A stretch of 64,000 nt of DNA from Hydrogenophaga crocea. GTDB taxonomy: Bacteria; Pseudomonadota; Gammaproteobacteria; Burkholderiales; Burkholderiaceae_C. A program made the translations under genes and the position numbers. The notes below the pieces were generated by a model. That model did not search any database. It was given only the letters and a program-made list of their open reading frames with translations, and was not told where the DNA came from. Shown here one piece after another: positions 45,284 to 54,382 of this stretch. The DNA is taken from contig NZ_CP049989.1 of assembly GCF_011388215.1 (NCBI RefSeq), forward strand, positions 3,348,001 to 3,412,000, written 5' to 3'. Positions within the stretch are counted from its first letter, which is position 1; each line of letters begins with the position of its first letter.

Positions 45284-45355
45284 GGCGCGACACCGGCGGA
45301 TCGCGACGACACACGCGCGGATCGCGACGGTCCGTGGCCCTAGGATCGCGCCCAT
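45284..45355 (+). promoter_or_regulatory. Tandem AraC-type sites before the DMT transporter
   Basis: GGATCGCGACG occurs at 45298 and again at 45319, 21 bp apart, with a weaker GGCGCGACAC at 45284. Two sites spaced two helical turns in direct orientation are typical for AraC-family proteins. A TAGGAT -10-like box at 45350-45355 precedes the transporter ATG at 45380, with no good -35, as expected for an activated promoter. Confidence 0.6.
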
Positions 45356-45379
45356 GTGCCCGTGCCCTGCCCCTCTCCC

Positions 45380-46324
45380 ATGACCCGCCCCGGCCACGCC
45401 ATCGGACTGGGCATTGCCTTCGGCGCCGCGGCCGGCGCGGCCTGGGGCTTCGTGTTCCTCGCGCCCGAGCTCGCGCGCGCGTTCACGCCGCTGCAGCTGT
45501 CGGCGGCGCGTTACCTGGCCTACGGCCTGGTGGCGCTGGCGCTGATCGCACCGCGCTGGCGCGCGCTGGCGCCCCGCATCGGCCGCACCGAATGGGGGGC
45601 GCTGCTGCGCCTGAGCCTGCAGGGCAACATCGTCTACTACGTGCTGCTCGCCAGCGCGGTGCAGCTCGGCGGCATGGCCATGACCTCGCTGGTGATCGGC
45701 TTCCTGCCGGTGGCGGTCACGGTCATCGGCAGCCGCGGCGAAGGCGCGGTGCCGCTGCGCCGTCTCGCGCTGCCGCTGGCGTTGGGCATCGCGGGCATCG
45801 CCTGCGTGGCGTGGCAGGCGATCGGCATGGCGTCCGACGCGCCCCTGGCCACGCGCGTGACCGGCTTTCTCTGCGCCGTGGGCGCGCTCGCCGCGTGGAC
45901 GTCCTACGCCGTGAGCAACAGCCGCTGGCTGGCGCGGCTGGACCACATCTCTTCGCACGACTGGAGCCTGCTCACCGGCCTGGTCACGGGCGGCCTCGCG
46001 GTGCTGCTCGCGGTGCCGGCCTTCGCGGGCACGTCCGCCGCCGACCACACGGGCGCGCAATGGCTGGGCTTTGCGGGTGTGGCGGCGGGCATGGCGGTGG
46101 TGGCCTCGGTGCTGGGCAATGCGTTCTGGAACCGCGCCAGCCGCCTGCTGCCGCTGACCATGATCGGGCAGATGATCCTGTTCGAAACCCTGTTCGCGCT
46201 GCTCTACGGCTTTCTGTGGGAAGCGCGCTGGCCCACCGCGCTCGAGGCCCTGGCCATGGTGCTGGTGAGCGCGAGCGTGCTGGCCGGCATCTCGGCGCAC
46301 CGGCCGGCGCCGGCCGCGCACTGA
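45380..46324 (+). CDS. EamA/DMT-superfamily exporter
   Basis: 314 residues, ten predicted helices in two EamA repeats (LGIAFGAAAGAAWGFVFLAP; VAAGMAVVASVLGNAFWNRA). Probably exports amino acids or metabolites; the substrate is unknown. The ATG at 45380 follows the tandem AraC sites; an in-frame ATG at 45356 would lie at the transcription start region. Confidence 0.82.
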   Translation: MTRPGHAIGLGIAFGAAAGAAWGFVFLAPELARAFTPLQLSAARYLAYGLVALALIAPRWRALAPRIGRTEWGALLRLSLQGNIVYYVLLASAVQLGGMAMTSLVIGFLPVAVTVIGSRGEGAVPLRRLALPLALGIAGIACVAWQAIGMASDAPLATRVTGFLCAVGALAAWTSYAVSNSRWLARLDHISSHDWSLLTGLVTGGLAVLLAVPAFAGTSAADHTGAQWLGFAGVAAGMAVVASVLGNAFWNRASRLLPLTMIGQMILFETLFALLYGFLWEARWPTALEALAMVLVSASVLAGISAHRPAPAAH

Positions 46325-46349
46325 ATCGGCTCGCGGGCGCCGCGCGCGA

Positions 46350-48098
46350 TCAGTCGGCCAGCAGCGCCGCGGGGTCGTCGGCGCGCAGCACCTCTTGCGC
46401 CCAGCCCGCGAGCTTGACCGTGTCGCTGCGCAGGATCTGCTGCTTGACCGCGAGGATCTGCGAGGGGTGCATGGAAAAGCTGCGCAGGCCCATGCCCAGC
46501 AGCAGCCGCGTGAGCGTCACGTCGCCCGCCATCTCGCCGCACACGCTCACGCCCTTGCCCTGCTCGCGCGCCTGCGCGATGGTGCTGGCCACGAGCTGCA
46601 GCACCGCGGGGTGCAGCGGGTCGTAGAGGTGCGACACGGCCTCGTCGGCGCGGTCGATCGCCAGTGTGTACTGGATCAGGTCGTTGGTGCCGATCGAGAG
46701 GAAATCGAAATGGCGCAGGAACAGCGGGATGGTGAGCGCGGCCGCGGGCACCTCGATCATGGCGCCGAGCTTCACGGGGCCGTGCGGCACGCCGGCGGCG
46801 TCGAGCTGCTCGCGCGCGCGCTGCACCAGCGCCAGGGTCTGGCGGATCTCGCTGCCGTGCGCCAGCATGGGAATGAGCAGGTTCACCGGCCCGTGCGCGG
46901 CGGCGCGCAGGATGGCGCGCAGCTGCGCGAGGAACATCGCGGGATCGGCCAGGCTCCAGCGGATCGCGCGCAGGCCCAGCGCGGGGTTGAGGTGGTCGTC
47001 GCTGCGCGGGGCGCCGCGGTCGAGCGGCTTGTCGGCGCCGACGTCGACCGTGCGGATGGTCACCGGCAGCCCCTGCATGCCCTCGATGGCGCGGCGGTAG
47101 GCCTGGTACTGCTCTTCCTCGTCGGGCAGCTGGCCGCTGCGCCCCATGAACAGGAACTCGCTGCGGAACAGCCCCACGCCCATGGCGCCGGCCTTGAGGG
47201 CGGCCACGGTGTCGTTGGGCTGCTCGATGTTCGCGAGCAGTTCGATCTTCTGCCCGTCGAGCGTGACCGCGGGCGTGTGCTTGAGGCGCGAGAGCTTCTC
47301 GCGCTCCATCTCGACCTGGCGCTGCTTGAAGCCGTACTCGGCCAGCACGATGGGTGAGGGATCGACCACCACCACGCCGGCATCGCCATCGATCACGACC
47401 CAGTCGTCCTGGCGGATCAGGTGGCTCGCCGAGCGCGCGCCCACCACGGCCGGGATGTCCATGCTGCGCGCCACGATCGCGGTGTGGCTGGTCTTGCCGC
47501 CGACGTCGGTGACGAAGCCCGCGAACACGCTCTGCTTGAACTGCAGCATGTCGGCCGGCGACAGGTCGTGCGCGATCAGCACCAGCGGGTCTTCCTTGCC
47601 GCGGTTCGCGGCATTGGCCGCGGCCTCCACCGACACCGCGGGCGCCTCGCCGCGCATCACGCGCAGCATGCGGTCCACCACCTGTTCGAGGTCGGCCTTG
47701 CGCTCGCGCAGGTAGGGGTCTTCCATCTCGTCGAACTGGCGCGAGATGACCTCGAGCTGCGTGGTCAGCGCCCACTCGGCGTTGTAGTGGCGCTCCACCA
47801 GCCAGTGCTTCACGCCGCTCGTGAGCTGCTCGTCCTGCAGCAGCATCAGGTGCACGTCGAGCAGCGCGGTGAGCTCGGGGTGGGCGTCGTTGGGGCCGAG
47901 CTCTGCAAGCGAGCGCTGCACGCGCAGGATGTCTTCCACCACCACCGCACGCGCGCGGCGCAGGCGCTCGATCTCGGCCTCGACCTCGTCGGGCGAGATC
48001 AGGTAGTGCGCCACGTCGACGCGGCTTGCGGCCACGATCACGGCCCGCCCGATGGCCACGCCCCGGGACACCGCGAGACCGTGGACGCTGAATGTCAT
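46350..48098 (-). CDS. ptsI: PTS enzyme I
   Basis: 582 residues. The phosphorylated His is in VGGKTSHTAIVARSMDIPAV; FLMGRSGQLPDEEEQ, DVGADKPLDRGAP and LGAMIEVPAAALTIPLFLRH mark the PEP-binding barrel. It phosphorylates HPr from PEP. With no sugar EIIBC nearby, this is the regulatory betaproteobacterial PTS that senses PEP/energy status. Confidence 0.96.
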   Translation of the reverse strand: MTFSVHGLAVSRGVAIGRAVIVAASRVDVAHYLISPDEVEAEIERLRRARAVVVEDILRVQRSLAELGPNDAHPELTALLDVHLMLLQDEQLTSGVKHWLVERHYNAEWALTTQLEVISRQFDEMEDPYLRERKADLEQVVDRMLRVMRGEAPAVSVEAAANAANRGKEDPLVLIAHDLSPADMLQFKQSVFAGFVTDVGGKTSHTAIVARSMDIPAVVGARSASHLIRQDDWVVIDGDAGVVVVDPSPIVLAEYGFKQRQVEMEREKLSRLKHTPAVTLDGQKIELLANIEQPNDTVAALKAGAMGVGLFRSEFLFMGRSGQLPDEEEQYQAYRRAIEGMQGLPVTIRTVDVGADKPLDRGAPRSDDHLNPALGLRAIRWSLADPAMFLAQLRAILRAAAHGPVNLLIPMLAHGSEIRQTLALVQRAREQLDAAGVPHGPVKLGAMIEVPAAALTIPLFLRHFDFLSIGTNDLIQYTLAIDRADEAVSHLYDPLHPAVLQLVASTIAQAREQGKGVSVCGEMAGDVTLTRLLLGMGLRSFSMHPSQILAVKQQILRSDTVKLAGWAQEVLRADDPAALLAD

Positions 48099-48180
48099 GT
48101 TGCGCCGCCGGGCCGCCCCAAGGCGGAACAGCCCCCGCGGGGGGCAGCGAGCCGCGAAGCGGCGGAGCGTGGGGGCCTCG
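48099..48180. repeat. GC-rich intergenic repeat between ptsH and ptsI
   Basis: The stretch contains CCCCCGCGGGG and the dyad AGCCGCGAAGCGGC with a CCGCC-rich context. A very similar element, read as CTCCGCCGCTTCGCGGCT, is frequent between genes in Comamonadaceae genomes. It can fold into GC-rich stems and may modulate the mRNA. Only one copy in this window. Confidence 0.6.
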
Positions 48181-48450
48181 TCATTCGCCCTCGCCGAACT
48201 TGTCGTCGATCAGGGCGAGGATCGCGTCCATCGCGGCCTGCTCGTCGGGCCCGTTGGTCTCGATCTCCACCGCGGTGCCGATGCCGGCGGCCAGCATCAT
48301 CACGCCCATGATGCTCTTGGCGTTCACGCGGCGCTCGCCGCGCGCCATGAACACGTCGCACTTGAAAGAGCCCGCCAGCTTGGTGAGCTTGGCCGAGGCG
48401 CGGGCGTGCAGGCCCAGCTTATTGCTGATGGTCGCGGTGGTCTTGATCAT
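48181..48450 (-). CDS. ptsH: HPr phosphocarrier
   Basis: 89 residues. His15 in NKLGLHARASAKL is the phosphorylation site; Ser46 in NAKSIMGVMML is the position phosphorylated by HPr kinase in systems that have it. It overlaps the EIIA gene by 32 bases, so expression is coupled. Confidence 0.95.
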   Translation of the reverse strand: MIKTTATISNKLGLHARASAKLTKLAGSFKCDVFMARGERRVNAKSIMGVMMLAAGIGTAVEIETNGPDEQAAMDAILALIDDKFGEGE

Positions 48451-48865
48451 TCGTGCTTCGTCGGGCCTGGTTCTGGGGAGCGGTCACGGCCACCTGCATC
48501 ACGCCCTGGGTGGCGCCGATCAGCGCGCGCGAGATGAGCGCGTCGAGCGATTCGTGGCGGTAGCTCACGGTGCGCAACAGCATGGGCAGGTTCACGCCGG
48601 TGATGAGCTTGGTGCGCACGCCGTCCACCAGGCGCTGGGCCACGTTGCAGGGCGTGGCGCCGAACACGTCGGTGACCACCAGCGTCTGCGGGCGTGCCGT
48701 CTGCGCGAGCAGCATGCGCGCCTGCGCCAGCGTTTCTTCGGGCGGCACGTTGGGCTGCACGTCGAGCGCGACCACCGCGTCCTGCGCGTCGGGAAACACG
48801 TGCAGCACGCATTGCCGCAGGGCCGAGGCCAGCGGCGCGTGCGCGATCAGCAGGATGCCGTTCAT
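48419..48865 (-). CDS. PTS EIIA component, mannose family
   Basis: 148 residues. His9 in GILLIAHAPLAS is the phospho-site of the EIIA-Man fold; LVVTDVFGATPCN is also typical. It accepts phosphate from HPr; without EIIB/C it is regulatory. It overlaps the MFS stop (ATGA) and the HPr start. The extended C-terminus STNDQDHRDHQQ arises from that overlap. Confidence 0.88.
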   Translation of the reverse strand: MNGILLIAHAPLASALRQCVLHVFPDAQDAVVALDVQPNVPPEETLAQARMLLAQTARPQTLVVTDVFGATPCNVAQRLVDGVRTKLITGVNLPMLLRTVSYRHESLDALISRALIGATQGVMQVAVTAPQNQARRSTNDQDHRDHQQ

Positions 48866-50139
48866 GCGTCCAGTGTAGCGGCGCGGTCCCGCTCGATGCG
48901 GCGCCAGCCGCGCCAGAAGGCCGCGTAGGCCGCCAGGCAGCACAGCCCGAACAGCGCGACCGCGCCGCGGTAGCGCGTGGCCTCGTCCCAGCCGAACACC
49001 GACAGCGCGTCGATCGCCAGACCGATCCCCCACTGCAGCAGGAACACGCCCGCGAAGATCACCAGGTTGTAGGCCGACAGCGCCCGCCCGGCGGCTTGTG
49101 GCGGCAGGGCGAGCGCCACCGCGGGCTGCGACAGCGCAACGAACGTGGAGCTCACGCAGAACAGCGCCCACACCGGCCAGCCCGCGCGATCGCCCAGCAG
49201 CACGATGGCCGCGATCACCAGCAGGCTCGAGGGCAGGCCCCAGCCGATCAGCACCTCGGGCCGCAGGCCGCGGTGCGACAGGCGCGGCGTCACCACGCCC
49301 CAGAGCCAGAAGGCGGTGAGCATGCTCAGGTTGATCGCGAACAGGCCGCCGGCCGCCTCGCCCGGCGTGTAGCCCGCGACCTTGACCATCCAGGGGCCGG
49401 CCCACAGCGTCTGCACCGCCACCATGCCGCCGTAGTTGACGAAGCCCACGGGCACCATGGTGCGGAAATAGGCGTTGCGCCAGACCAGGCCGTAGCCGCG
49501 TTCGACCGGCTCGTTGTCGGTGTGCGGGTGCGGCTCGGTGCGCCAGCGCGGCACCGCGCCGAAGATCACGGCCATGGACAGCAGCAGCAGCACGGCCAGC
49601 GACCAGAACAGGCCACGCCAGCCCATCACCGGCATCAGCCACTGGACCGGCAGCGTGGCGGCCACCATGCCGAGCGAGCCGGTCATGAGCATCCACGAGT
49701 TCGCCCGCAGCTGCGTGGTGGGAGCGAACCAGCGCCGAAAGCCCGTGAGCGGGGCCATGAGGCAGGCGCTCAGGCCCATGCCGGTGAGCACGCGCGCGGC
49801 GAGCAGACCCGCGAAACTGTCGGCCAGCGCGAAGGCCACGCAGCCCAGCACCGCCAGGCCCAGGAACGCGAGCACCACGCGCTTGGGGCCGTGGCGGTCG
49901 AGCCAGTTGCCCAGCGGCAGCTGCGTGAGCGCGAAGCCGAAGAAGTAGCCGCCCGCGAGCAGGCCCAGGTGGCCCGGCGTGAGCGCGAACTCCTGGCTCA
50001 GCGTGGGCGAGAGCGTGGCCGTGATCGCACGCACGAGCGCCGACAGGAAATAGGTGAACGCGAAGACCAGGAACACCAGCACCGCGCCACGGGCGCTGAG
50101 CAGGTCGGGCATGCGCGGGGCCGCGGGCGTGCCGCTCAT
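48862..50139 (-). CDS. MFS transporter
   Basis: 425 residues, twelve predicted helices. The inter-helix motif GNWLDRHGPKRV is the MFS motif A, and a central loop (EPHPHTDNEPVERG) divides the halves. The substrate is not evident. It overlaps both neighbours by ATGA and is upstream of the PTS genes on the same strand, so it may be cotranscribed with them. Confidence 0.83.
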   Translation of the reverse strand: MSGTPAAPRMPDLLSARGAVLVFLVFAFTYFLSALVRAITATLSPTLSQEFALTPGHLGLLAGGYFFGFALTQLPLGNWLDRHGPKRVVLAFLGLAVLGCVAFALADSFAGLLAARVLTGMGLSACLMAPLTGFRRWFAPTTQLRANSWMLMTGSLGMVAATLPVQWLMPVMGWRGLFWSLAVLLLLSMAVIFGAVPRWRTEPHPHTDNEPVERGYGLVWRNAYFRTMVPVGFVNYGGMVAVQTLWAGPWMVKVAGYTPGEAAGGLFAINLSMLTAFWLWGVVTPRLSHRGLRPEVLIGWGLPSSLLVIAAIVLLGDRAGWPVWALFCVSSTFVALSQPAVALALPPQAAGRALSAYNLVIFAGVFLLQWGIGLAIDALSVFGWDEATRYRGAVALFGLCCLAAYAAFWRGWRRIERDRAATLDA

Positions 50140-50675
50140 GGCAGTTCGAGCCCTTCGAAGAAGGTCGCGGCCGCGCGCTCGTCGATGGCCGCGCCGTACA
50201 CCGCGGCCTGCACGATCAGCGTGCCGCGCGTGGCGTGCACCGCCTGCATGCGCATGGGGGCGCCGCGGTGGTCGCGGCCCTCGGCCTGCAGGCCGACCGC
50301 TTCGCTCGCGCCCTTCACGGACCGGGGTGCCCCGGCCGGCGGCGTGTCGGCCAGGGCCGGGTCGGCCTGCAAGGCCAGCAGACTGGCGCGGCGCCAGCCG
50401 GCCAGGGCCGGGGCCACGCGGGCCGCATCGCCGACGTCGGCCCAGGCCACGGCGAAGGTCAGGCCACCGGCCTCGCACGAGCGCATCTGCAGGGACGTGG
50501 CCACGCCCGCCAGCGGCACCTGGCGTTCGGCCTTCTCGGGCTTGCAGGGCATGAGCGCCTGCAAGGGTGCGCCGTCGGTGGGCAGGGCGCGCCAGTTGAA
50601 GGTGGGGGAGCAGGCCGCGAGCAGCAGCGGCGCGGCCAGCAGCGGCAACAGGCCGTTAGGGCGGAACAAGGGCAT
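50136..50675 (-). CDS. Hypothetical lipoprotein
   Basis: 179 residues with a lipobox (LLLAACSPTFNW, Cys22). Mature part has two Cys (MPCKPEK, MRSCEAGG) and ends FFEGLEL. I do not recognise a domain. ATG at 50675 is the start that leaves a proper signal peptide. It overlaps the MFS gene by ATGA and is divergent from the CoA-transferase. Confidence 0.72.
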   Translation of the reverse strand: MPLFRPNGLLPLLAAPLLLAACSPTFNWRALPTDGAPLQALMPCKPEKAERQVPLAGVATSLQMRSCEAGGLTFAVAWADVGDAARVAPALAGWRRASLLALQADPALADTPPAGAPRSVKGASEAVGLQAEGRDHRGAPMRMQAVHATRGTLIVQAAVYGAAIDERAAATFFEGLELP

Positions 50676-50745
50676 GAGGGCAGGACAGGCGTGCGCCGAG
50701 CGGCGGCGACACCCGGCGCGCAATCCGCTCGCGCACAATGCGTGC

Positions 50746-52029
50746 ATGAACGAATCTGGACGCCGGAACGCACTGGATGGTATCCGCATCCTCGATTGCT
50801 CGCGCGTGCTGGCCGGGCCCTGGTGCACGCAGACCCTCGCCGACCTCGGCGCCGACGTGATCAAGGTCGAGCGGCCACGCAGCGGATCGCACCCCGGGGG
50901 CGACGACACGCGCGGCTGGGGCCCCCCCTTCCTGCGCGGACGCGACGGGCAGGACACCGCCGAGGCCGCCTACTACCTGGGCGCCAACCGCAACAAGCGC
51001 TCGATCACCTGCGACCTCTCGACCCCCGCGGGCCAGGCCCTGATCCGCGAGCTCGCCGCGCAGGCCGATGTGTTCGTGGAGAACTACAAGGTCGGCGACA
51101 TGGCACGCTACGGCCTCGACTTCGCCTCCCTGCACGCGATCAACCCGCGGTTGGTCTACTGCTCCATCACCGGCTTCGGCCAGACGGGCCCCTACAAGGA
51201 CCGCGCAGGCTACGACTACGCGGTGCAGGGCATGGGCGGGCTCATGAGCATCACGGGCGAACGCGACGACCTGCCCGGCGGTGGTCCGCAAAAAGTGGGC
51301 GTGGCCGTGGCCGACCTGTTCACCGGCCTGTACGCCACGGTGGCGATCCAGGCCGCGCTGCGCCATGCCGAGCGCACCGGCGAGGGCCAGCACGTGGACA
51401 TGGCCCTGCTCGACACCCAGGTGGCCATGCTCGCCAACCTCGGCGCCAACTACCTCGTGCGTGGCCGCGAAGACGGGCAGGTGCCCGGGCGCGCGGGCAA
51501 CGCCCACGCGAACATCGTGCCCTACCAGGTGTTCGAGGTCGCCCCCGACGCGAACGGCCAGGCGCAACACATCATCCTCGCCGTGGGCAACGACGGGCAG
51601 TTCGCGAAGTTCTGCGAGGTGGCCGGCCGCCCCGAGCTCGCCAGCGACGAACGCTTCGCGCGCAACCAGAACCGCGTGCGCCACCGCGCGGTGCTCGTGC
51701 CCGAGCTCGAGCGAATCCTCAAGACCCGCGGCAAGGCCGACTGGCTCGCCGCGCTCGAAGCCGCCAAGGTGCCCTGCGGCGCCATCAACAACCTGGCCGA
51801 GGTGTTCGCCGACCCCCACGTGCAGCACCGCGGCATGGTGCAGCGTTGGCAGCACCCGTTGGCCGACGCGGTGGACCTGGTGGCGAGTCCGATCAAGATG
51901 AGCGCGACGCCGGTCCGCAGCGACCTGCCGCCGCCGCTGCTGGGCGAGCACACCGAGCAGGTGCTGCACGAATGGCTCGGCGCCGATGCCGCGCGGGTGG
52001 CGCAACTGCGCGCCGCCGGGGCCATCTGA
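50746..52029 (+). CDS. Class III CoA-transferase (CaiB/BaiF)
   Basis: 427 residues: GIRILDCSRVLAGPWCTQTL, VIKVERPRSGSHPGGDDTRG, and GQHVDMALLDTQVAMLANLG carrying the catalytic Asp. It moves CoA between carboxylic acids. Substrate unknown; the family includes glutaryl-, formyl- and carnitinyl-CoA transferases. Confidence 0.88.
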   Translation: MNESGRRNALDGIRILDCSRVLAGPWCTQTLADLGADVIKVERPRSGSHPGGDDTRGWGPPFLRGRDGQDTAEAAYYLGANRNKRSITCDLSTPAGQALIRELAAQADVFVENYKVGDMARYGLDFASLHAINPRLVYCSITGFGQTGPYKDRAGYDYAVQGMGGLMSITGERDDLPGGGPQKVGVAVADLFTGLYATVAIQAALRHAERTGEGQHVDMALLDTQVAMLANLGANYLVRGREDGQVPGRAGNAHANIVPYQVFEVAPDANGQAQHIILAVGNDGQFAKFCEVAGRPELASDERFARNQNRVRHRAVLVPELERILKTRGKADWLAALEAAKVPCGAINNLAEVFADPHVQHRGMVQRWQHPLADAVDLVASPIKMSATPVRSDLPPPLLGEHTEQVLHEWLGADAARVAQLRAAGAI

Positions 52030-52034
52030 GCGCC

Positions 52035-52439
52035 ATGGCCTACCAAGCCCTGCCCACCCCCGCTTCGCTGCGCGCCGCCGCGCAGGCCGTGGCCGGCCGC
52101 GGCGAGCCCCTGGTCGTCATGACCACGCTGCGCGGCTGCGTCTATTGCGAGCTCGTGCGCAACAGTTACCTGCACCCCCTCATGCGCGAGGGCAAGGCCT
52201 TTGCGGTGCAGCTCGACGTGCAGGACCGCGCCACCACGATCCAGGACTTCGACGGCCACACCACCACCCCCGCGGCGCTGGCCGAGGCGTGGAAGGCCGG
52301 CTTCACGCCGACGGTGATGTTTTTCGGCCCGGACGGCCGGGAGCGGGCCGAACGGCTGGTGGGCGTGTCGTCTCGCGACTTCTACGGCGAGTACCTGAAC
52401 CAGCGGCTCGAGACAGCGCGGCAGGGGCTCAGGAAGTAG
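52035..52439 (+). CDS. Thioredoxin-fold protein with CVYC motif
   Basis: 134 residues; C35-VY-C38 in MTTLRGCVYCELVRNSYLHP and cis-Pro FTPTVMFFGPDG. Similar to SoxW/thioredoxin-like proteins but without a signal peptide. It starts 5 bases after the CoA-transferase. Confidence 0.77.
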   Translation: MAYQALPTPASLRAAAQAVAGRGEPLVVMTTLRGCVYCELVRNSYLHPLMREGKAFAVQLDVQDRATTIQDFDGHTTTPAALAEAWKAGFTPTVMFFGPDGRERAERLVGVSSRDFYGEYLNQRLETARQGLRK

Positions 52440-52446
52440 CGTCCGC

Positions 52447-53151
52447 TCACTTCAGGGCGCCGAATACCTTCTTCAGAAGGGCGCTGCCCGTGCCCACCGG
52501 GTCCTGTCGGATCTTGCGCTCTTCCTCGCCGATGATGGTGTACAGCCCGTCGAGCGACTTGCCGGTCACGTAGCGCTCGATGTTCGCGTCTTCCTTCTTC
52601 ACGAGGCCCAGGCCCGCGGCGCGTTCGGCCACGCGGTTGTAGCTGCGCGCCAGCCCGACCTTCTCCGTGGTGCGCGTGACCACGGGCAGGAACTTCTCGC
52701 CCAGCGGCACGCGGGTCTTGTCGGCAAAGAACTGGGTCACGGCGTTGTCGCCGCCGCCCAGGATGTTCTTGGCGTCGGTCACGCTCATCGACTTGACCGC
52801 GCCGACCAGCAAGTCCTTGCCCAGCGGCACCGCCTGCTCGGCGGCGCGGTTCATGCCGGTGATCAGCTCGTCCACGCGCGGGCCCTGGCCGGTCATCTTG
52901 AGCAGCTTGGCCGCGTCTTCCAGATAGCCGGGCAGCGGAATCCGAACTTTCGGGTTGCCCAGGAATCCATCGGTCTTGCCCAGCAAGCCGACGGCCGCCA
53001 GCGCGCCCTTTTCGAGCGCCGCCCGGATGCCCGCGGTGGCATCCTTGTCGGACAGGTCGGACAAGGACAGCGCCCAGGCTTGCCGGTGAGCGGCGACAAT
53101 CAGCAGCCCCAGGCTGCTGACGGATGCGACTTGGAACTGGCGGCGCTGCAT
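52447..53151 (-). CDS. DUF4197 family protein
   Basis: 234 residues with a signal peptide (ending QAWA) and the DUF4197 core: DATAGIRAALEKGALAAVGL, MNRAAEQAVPLGKDLLVGAV, and KSLDGLYTIIGEEERKIRQD. The family is periplasmic, of unknown function. Start chosen for the signal sequence. Divergent from the TlpA-like gene. Confidence 0.85.
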   Translation of the reverse strand: MQRRQFQVASVSSLGLLIVAAHRQAWALSLSDLSDKDATAGIRAALEKGALAAVGLLGKTDGFLGNPKVRIPLPGYLEDAAKLLKMTGQGPRVDELITGMNRAAEQAVPLGKDLLVGAVKSMSVTDAKNILGGGDNAVTQFFADKTRVPLGEKFLPVVTRTTEKVGLARSYNRVAERAAGLGLVKKEDANIERYVTGKSLDGLYTIIGEEERKIRQDPVGTGSALLKKVFGALK

Positions 53152-53187
53152 GGAAAACCCCCGGTGGTGACAGGCCAGGCACTGTAG

Positions 53188-53718
53188 ATGGCGAGACCCG
53201 AAATGACAAACCCGATGATGCCCCAGCGACGCGCCCTGCTTGGCGCCGGCGCGGTGCTGGGCGCAGGCGCCCTGCTCGGCCTGAGCGGCTGCAGCGGCCG
53301 CGAAGACGCCCCCGATTCGAACTTCGTGCTGCTCGACGGCAGCGCGATGCGCACCGCCGACCTGCGCGGCAAGGTGACCCTGGTGAACTTCTGGGCCACC
53401 ACCTGCGTGACCTGCGTGAAGGAAATGCCTTCGCTGGTCGCCACCCACCACAAGTACGCGCCCAAGGGCTACGAGACCGTGGCTGTGGCCATGAGCTACG
53501 ACCCGCCCGCCTGGGTGGTGAACTTCGCGCAGTCGCGCCAGTTGCCCTTCAAGGTGGCCCTGGACAACACGGGCGACATCGCCAAGGCCTGGGGTGACGT
53601 GAAGCTCACGCCCACCACCTACCTGCTCGACAAGCAGGGCCAGATCGTCAAACGCTACGTGGGCGAGCCCGAGATGCAGGCCCTGCACACGCTGATCGAG
53701 AAGCTGCTGGCGGCCTGA
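53188..53718 (+). CDS. TlpA-like thioredoxin lipoprotein
   Basis: 176 residues with an RR signal (QRRALLGAGAVLGAG) and lipobox (LSGC, Cys35); AhpC/TSA-redoxin fold with C73-VT-C76 in FWATTCVTCVKEMP and LTPTTYLLDKQG. Probably a periplasmic reductant for cytochrome c maturation or stress. The start may be 53206. Confidence 0.85.
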   Translation: MARPEMTNPMMPQRRALLGAGAVLGAGALLGLSGCSGREDAPDSNFVLLDGSAMRTADLRGKVTLVNFWATTCVTCVKEMPSLVATHHKYAPKGYETVAVAMSYDPPAWVVNFAQSRQLPFKVALDNTGDIAKAWGDVKLTPTTYLLDKQGQIVKRYVGEPEMQALHTLIEKLLAA

Positions 53719-53736
53719 GCGAGCGGATCTGTGCGC

Positions 53737-53776
53737 CAGCAAAAAGGCCGGGTGGAAACACCCGGCCTTTTTGCTG
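53737..53776. terminator. Perfect 18-bp bidirectional terminator
   Basis: CAGCAAAAAGGCCGGGTG, loop GAAA, then its exact complement. A and T runs serve both convergent genes (ending at 53718 and 53795). Confidence 0.93.
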
Positions 53777-53794
53777 CGCGAGGCGCTGCGCGGA

Positions 53795-54247
53795 TCAGTT
53801 CTTGCGGAAGTCGTCGTGGCAGGCCTTGCAGCTCGCGCCCGCGGCGCCGAACGAGGCCTTGATGGCGTCGAGGTTGCCCGTCTTCGCCGCGGCGGCGAGC
53901 TTGGTGACCTCGGTCTGCGCCTTGTCGGCAGCGGCCTTGAACTTGGCCTGTTCGGTCCAGATCGCGGGCTCGGCGCGGGTGTCGCCCTTGTCGGTGCCCG
54001 GGCCGAAGGCCTCCCACGGCAGCTTCACCGCCATTTCGATCACGGCGCCGCTTTCGGCAGCGGCCTTGGCGTCGAAAGGCGCGCGGCCGTTGGCCATCGC
54101 GCCCAGGCGGCCGAAGTGGGTGGCGAGCACGGTGAAGCTGGCCTTGCGGTACTTGATGGCGTCTTCGGGCTTCTGGAACTGGGCCATGGCGGGCGCGGCC
54201 AGGGTGCCGGCGGCGACAGCCAGCGCAAGTGAGGCGATCAACTTCAT
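53795..54247 (-). CDS. Cytochrome c' (c-556 type)
   Basis: 150 residues with a signal peptide (ending AMA) and a four-helix bundle; haem motif C140-KA-C143-H144 near the C-terminus. This is class II cytochrome c, possibly NO-binding. Normal length. Confidence 0.92.
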   Translation of the reverse strand: MKLIASLALAVAAGTLAAPAMAQFQKPEDAIKYRKASFTVLATHFGRLGAMANGRAPFDAKAAAESGAVIEMAVKLPWEAFGPGTDKGDTRAEPAIWTEQAKFKAAADKAQTEVTKLAAAAKTGNLDAIKASFGAAGASCKACHDDFRKN

Positions 54248-54382
54248 GCAGAGACTCCGTTAGGGGATGGGGTTGGCCGGTTAGGGTCCGGCGCTCGTGG
54301 GGGGATTCGCAACCGCTAAAGTTCCAATGGAACCCGCAGGGTTTTACCCGATCCTTTCGTCACCCGCTTTTCGGAGCCACAC

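Noticed and set aside
48694..50745. In-frame upstream extension of the CoA-transferase, antisense to the MFS gene
   Set aside because: It lacks any family pattern; the transferase fold begins at 50746.
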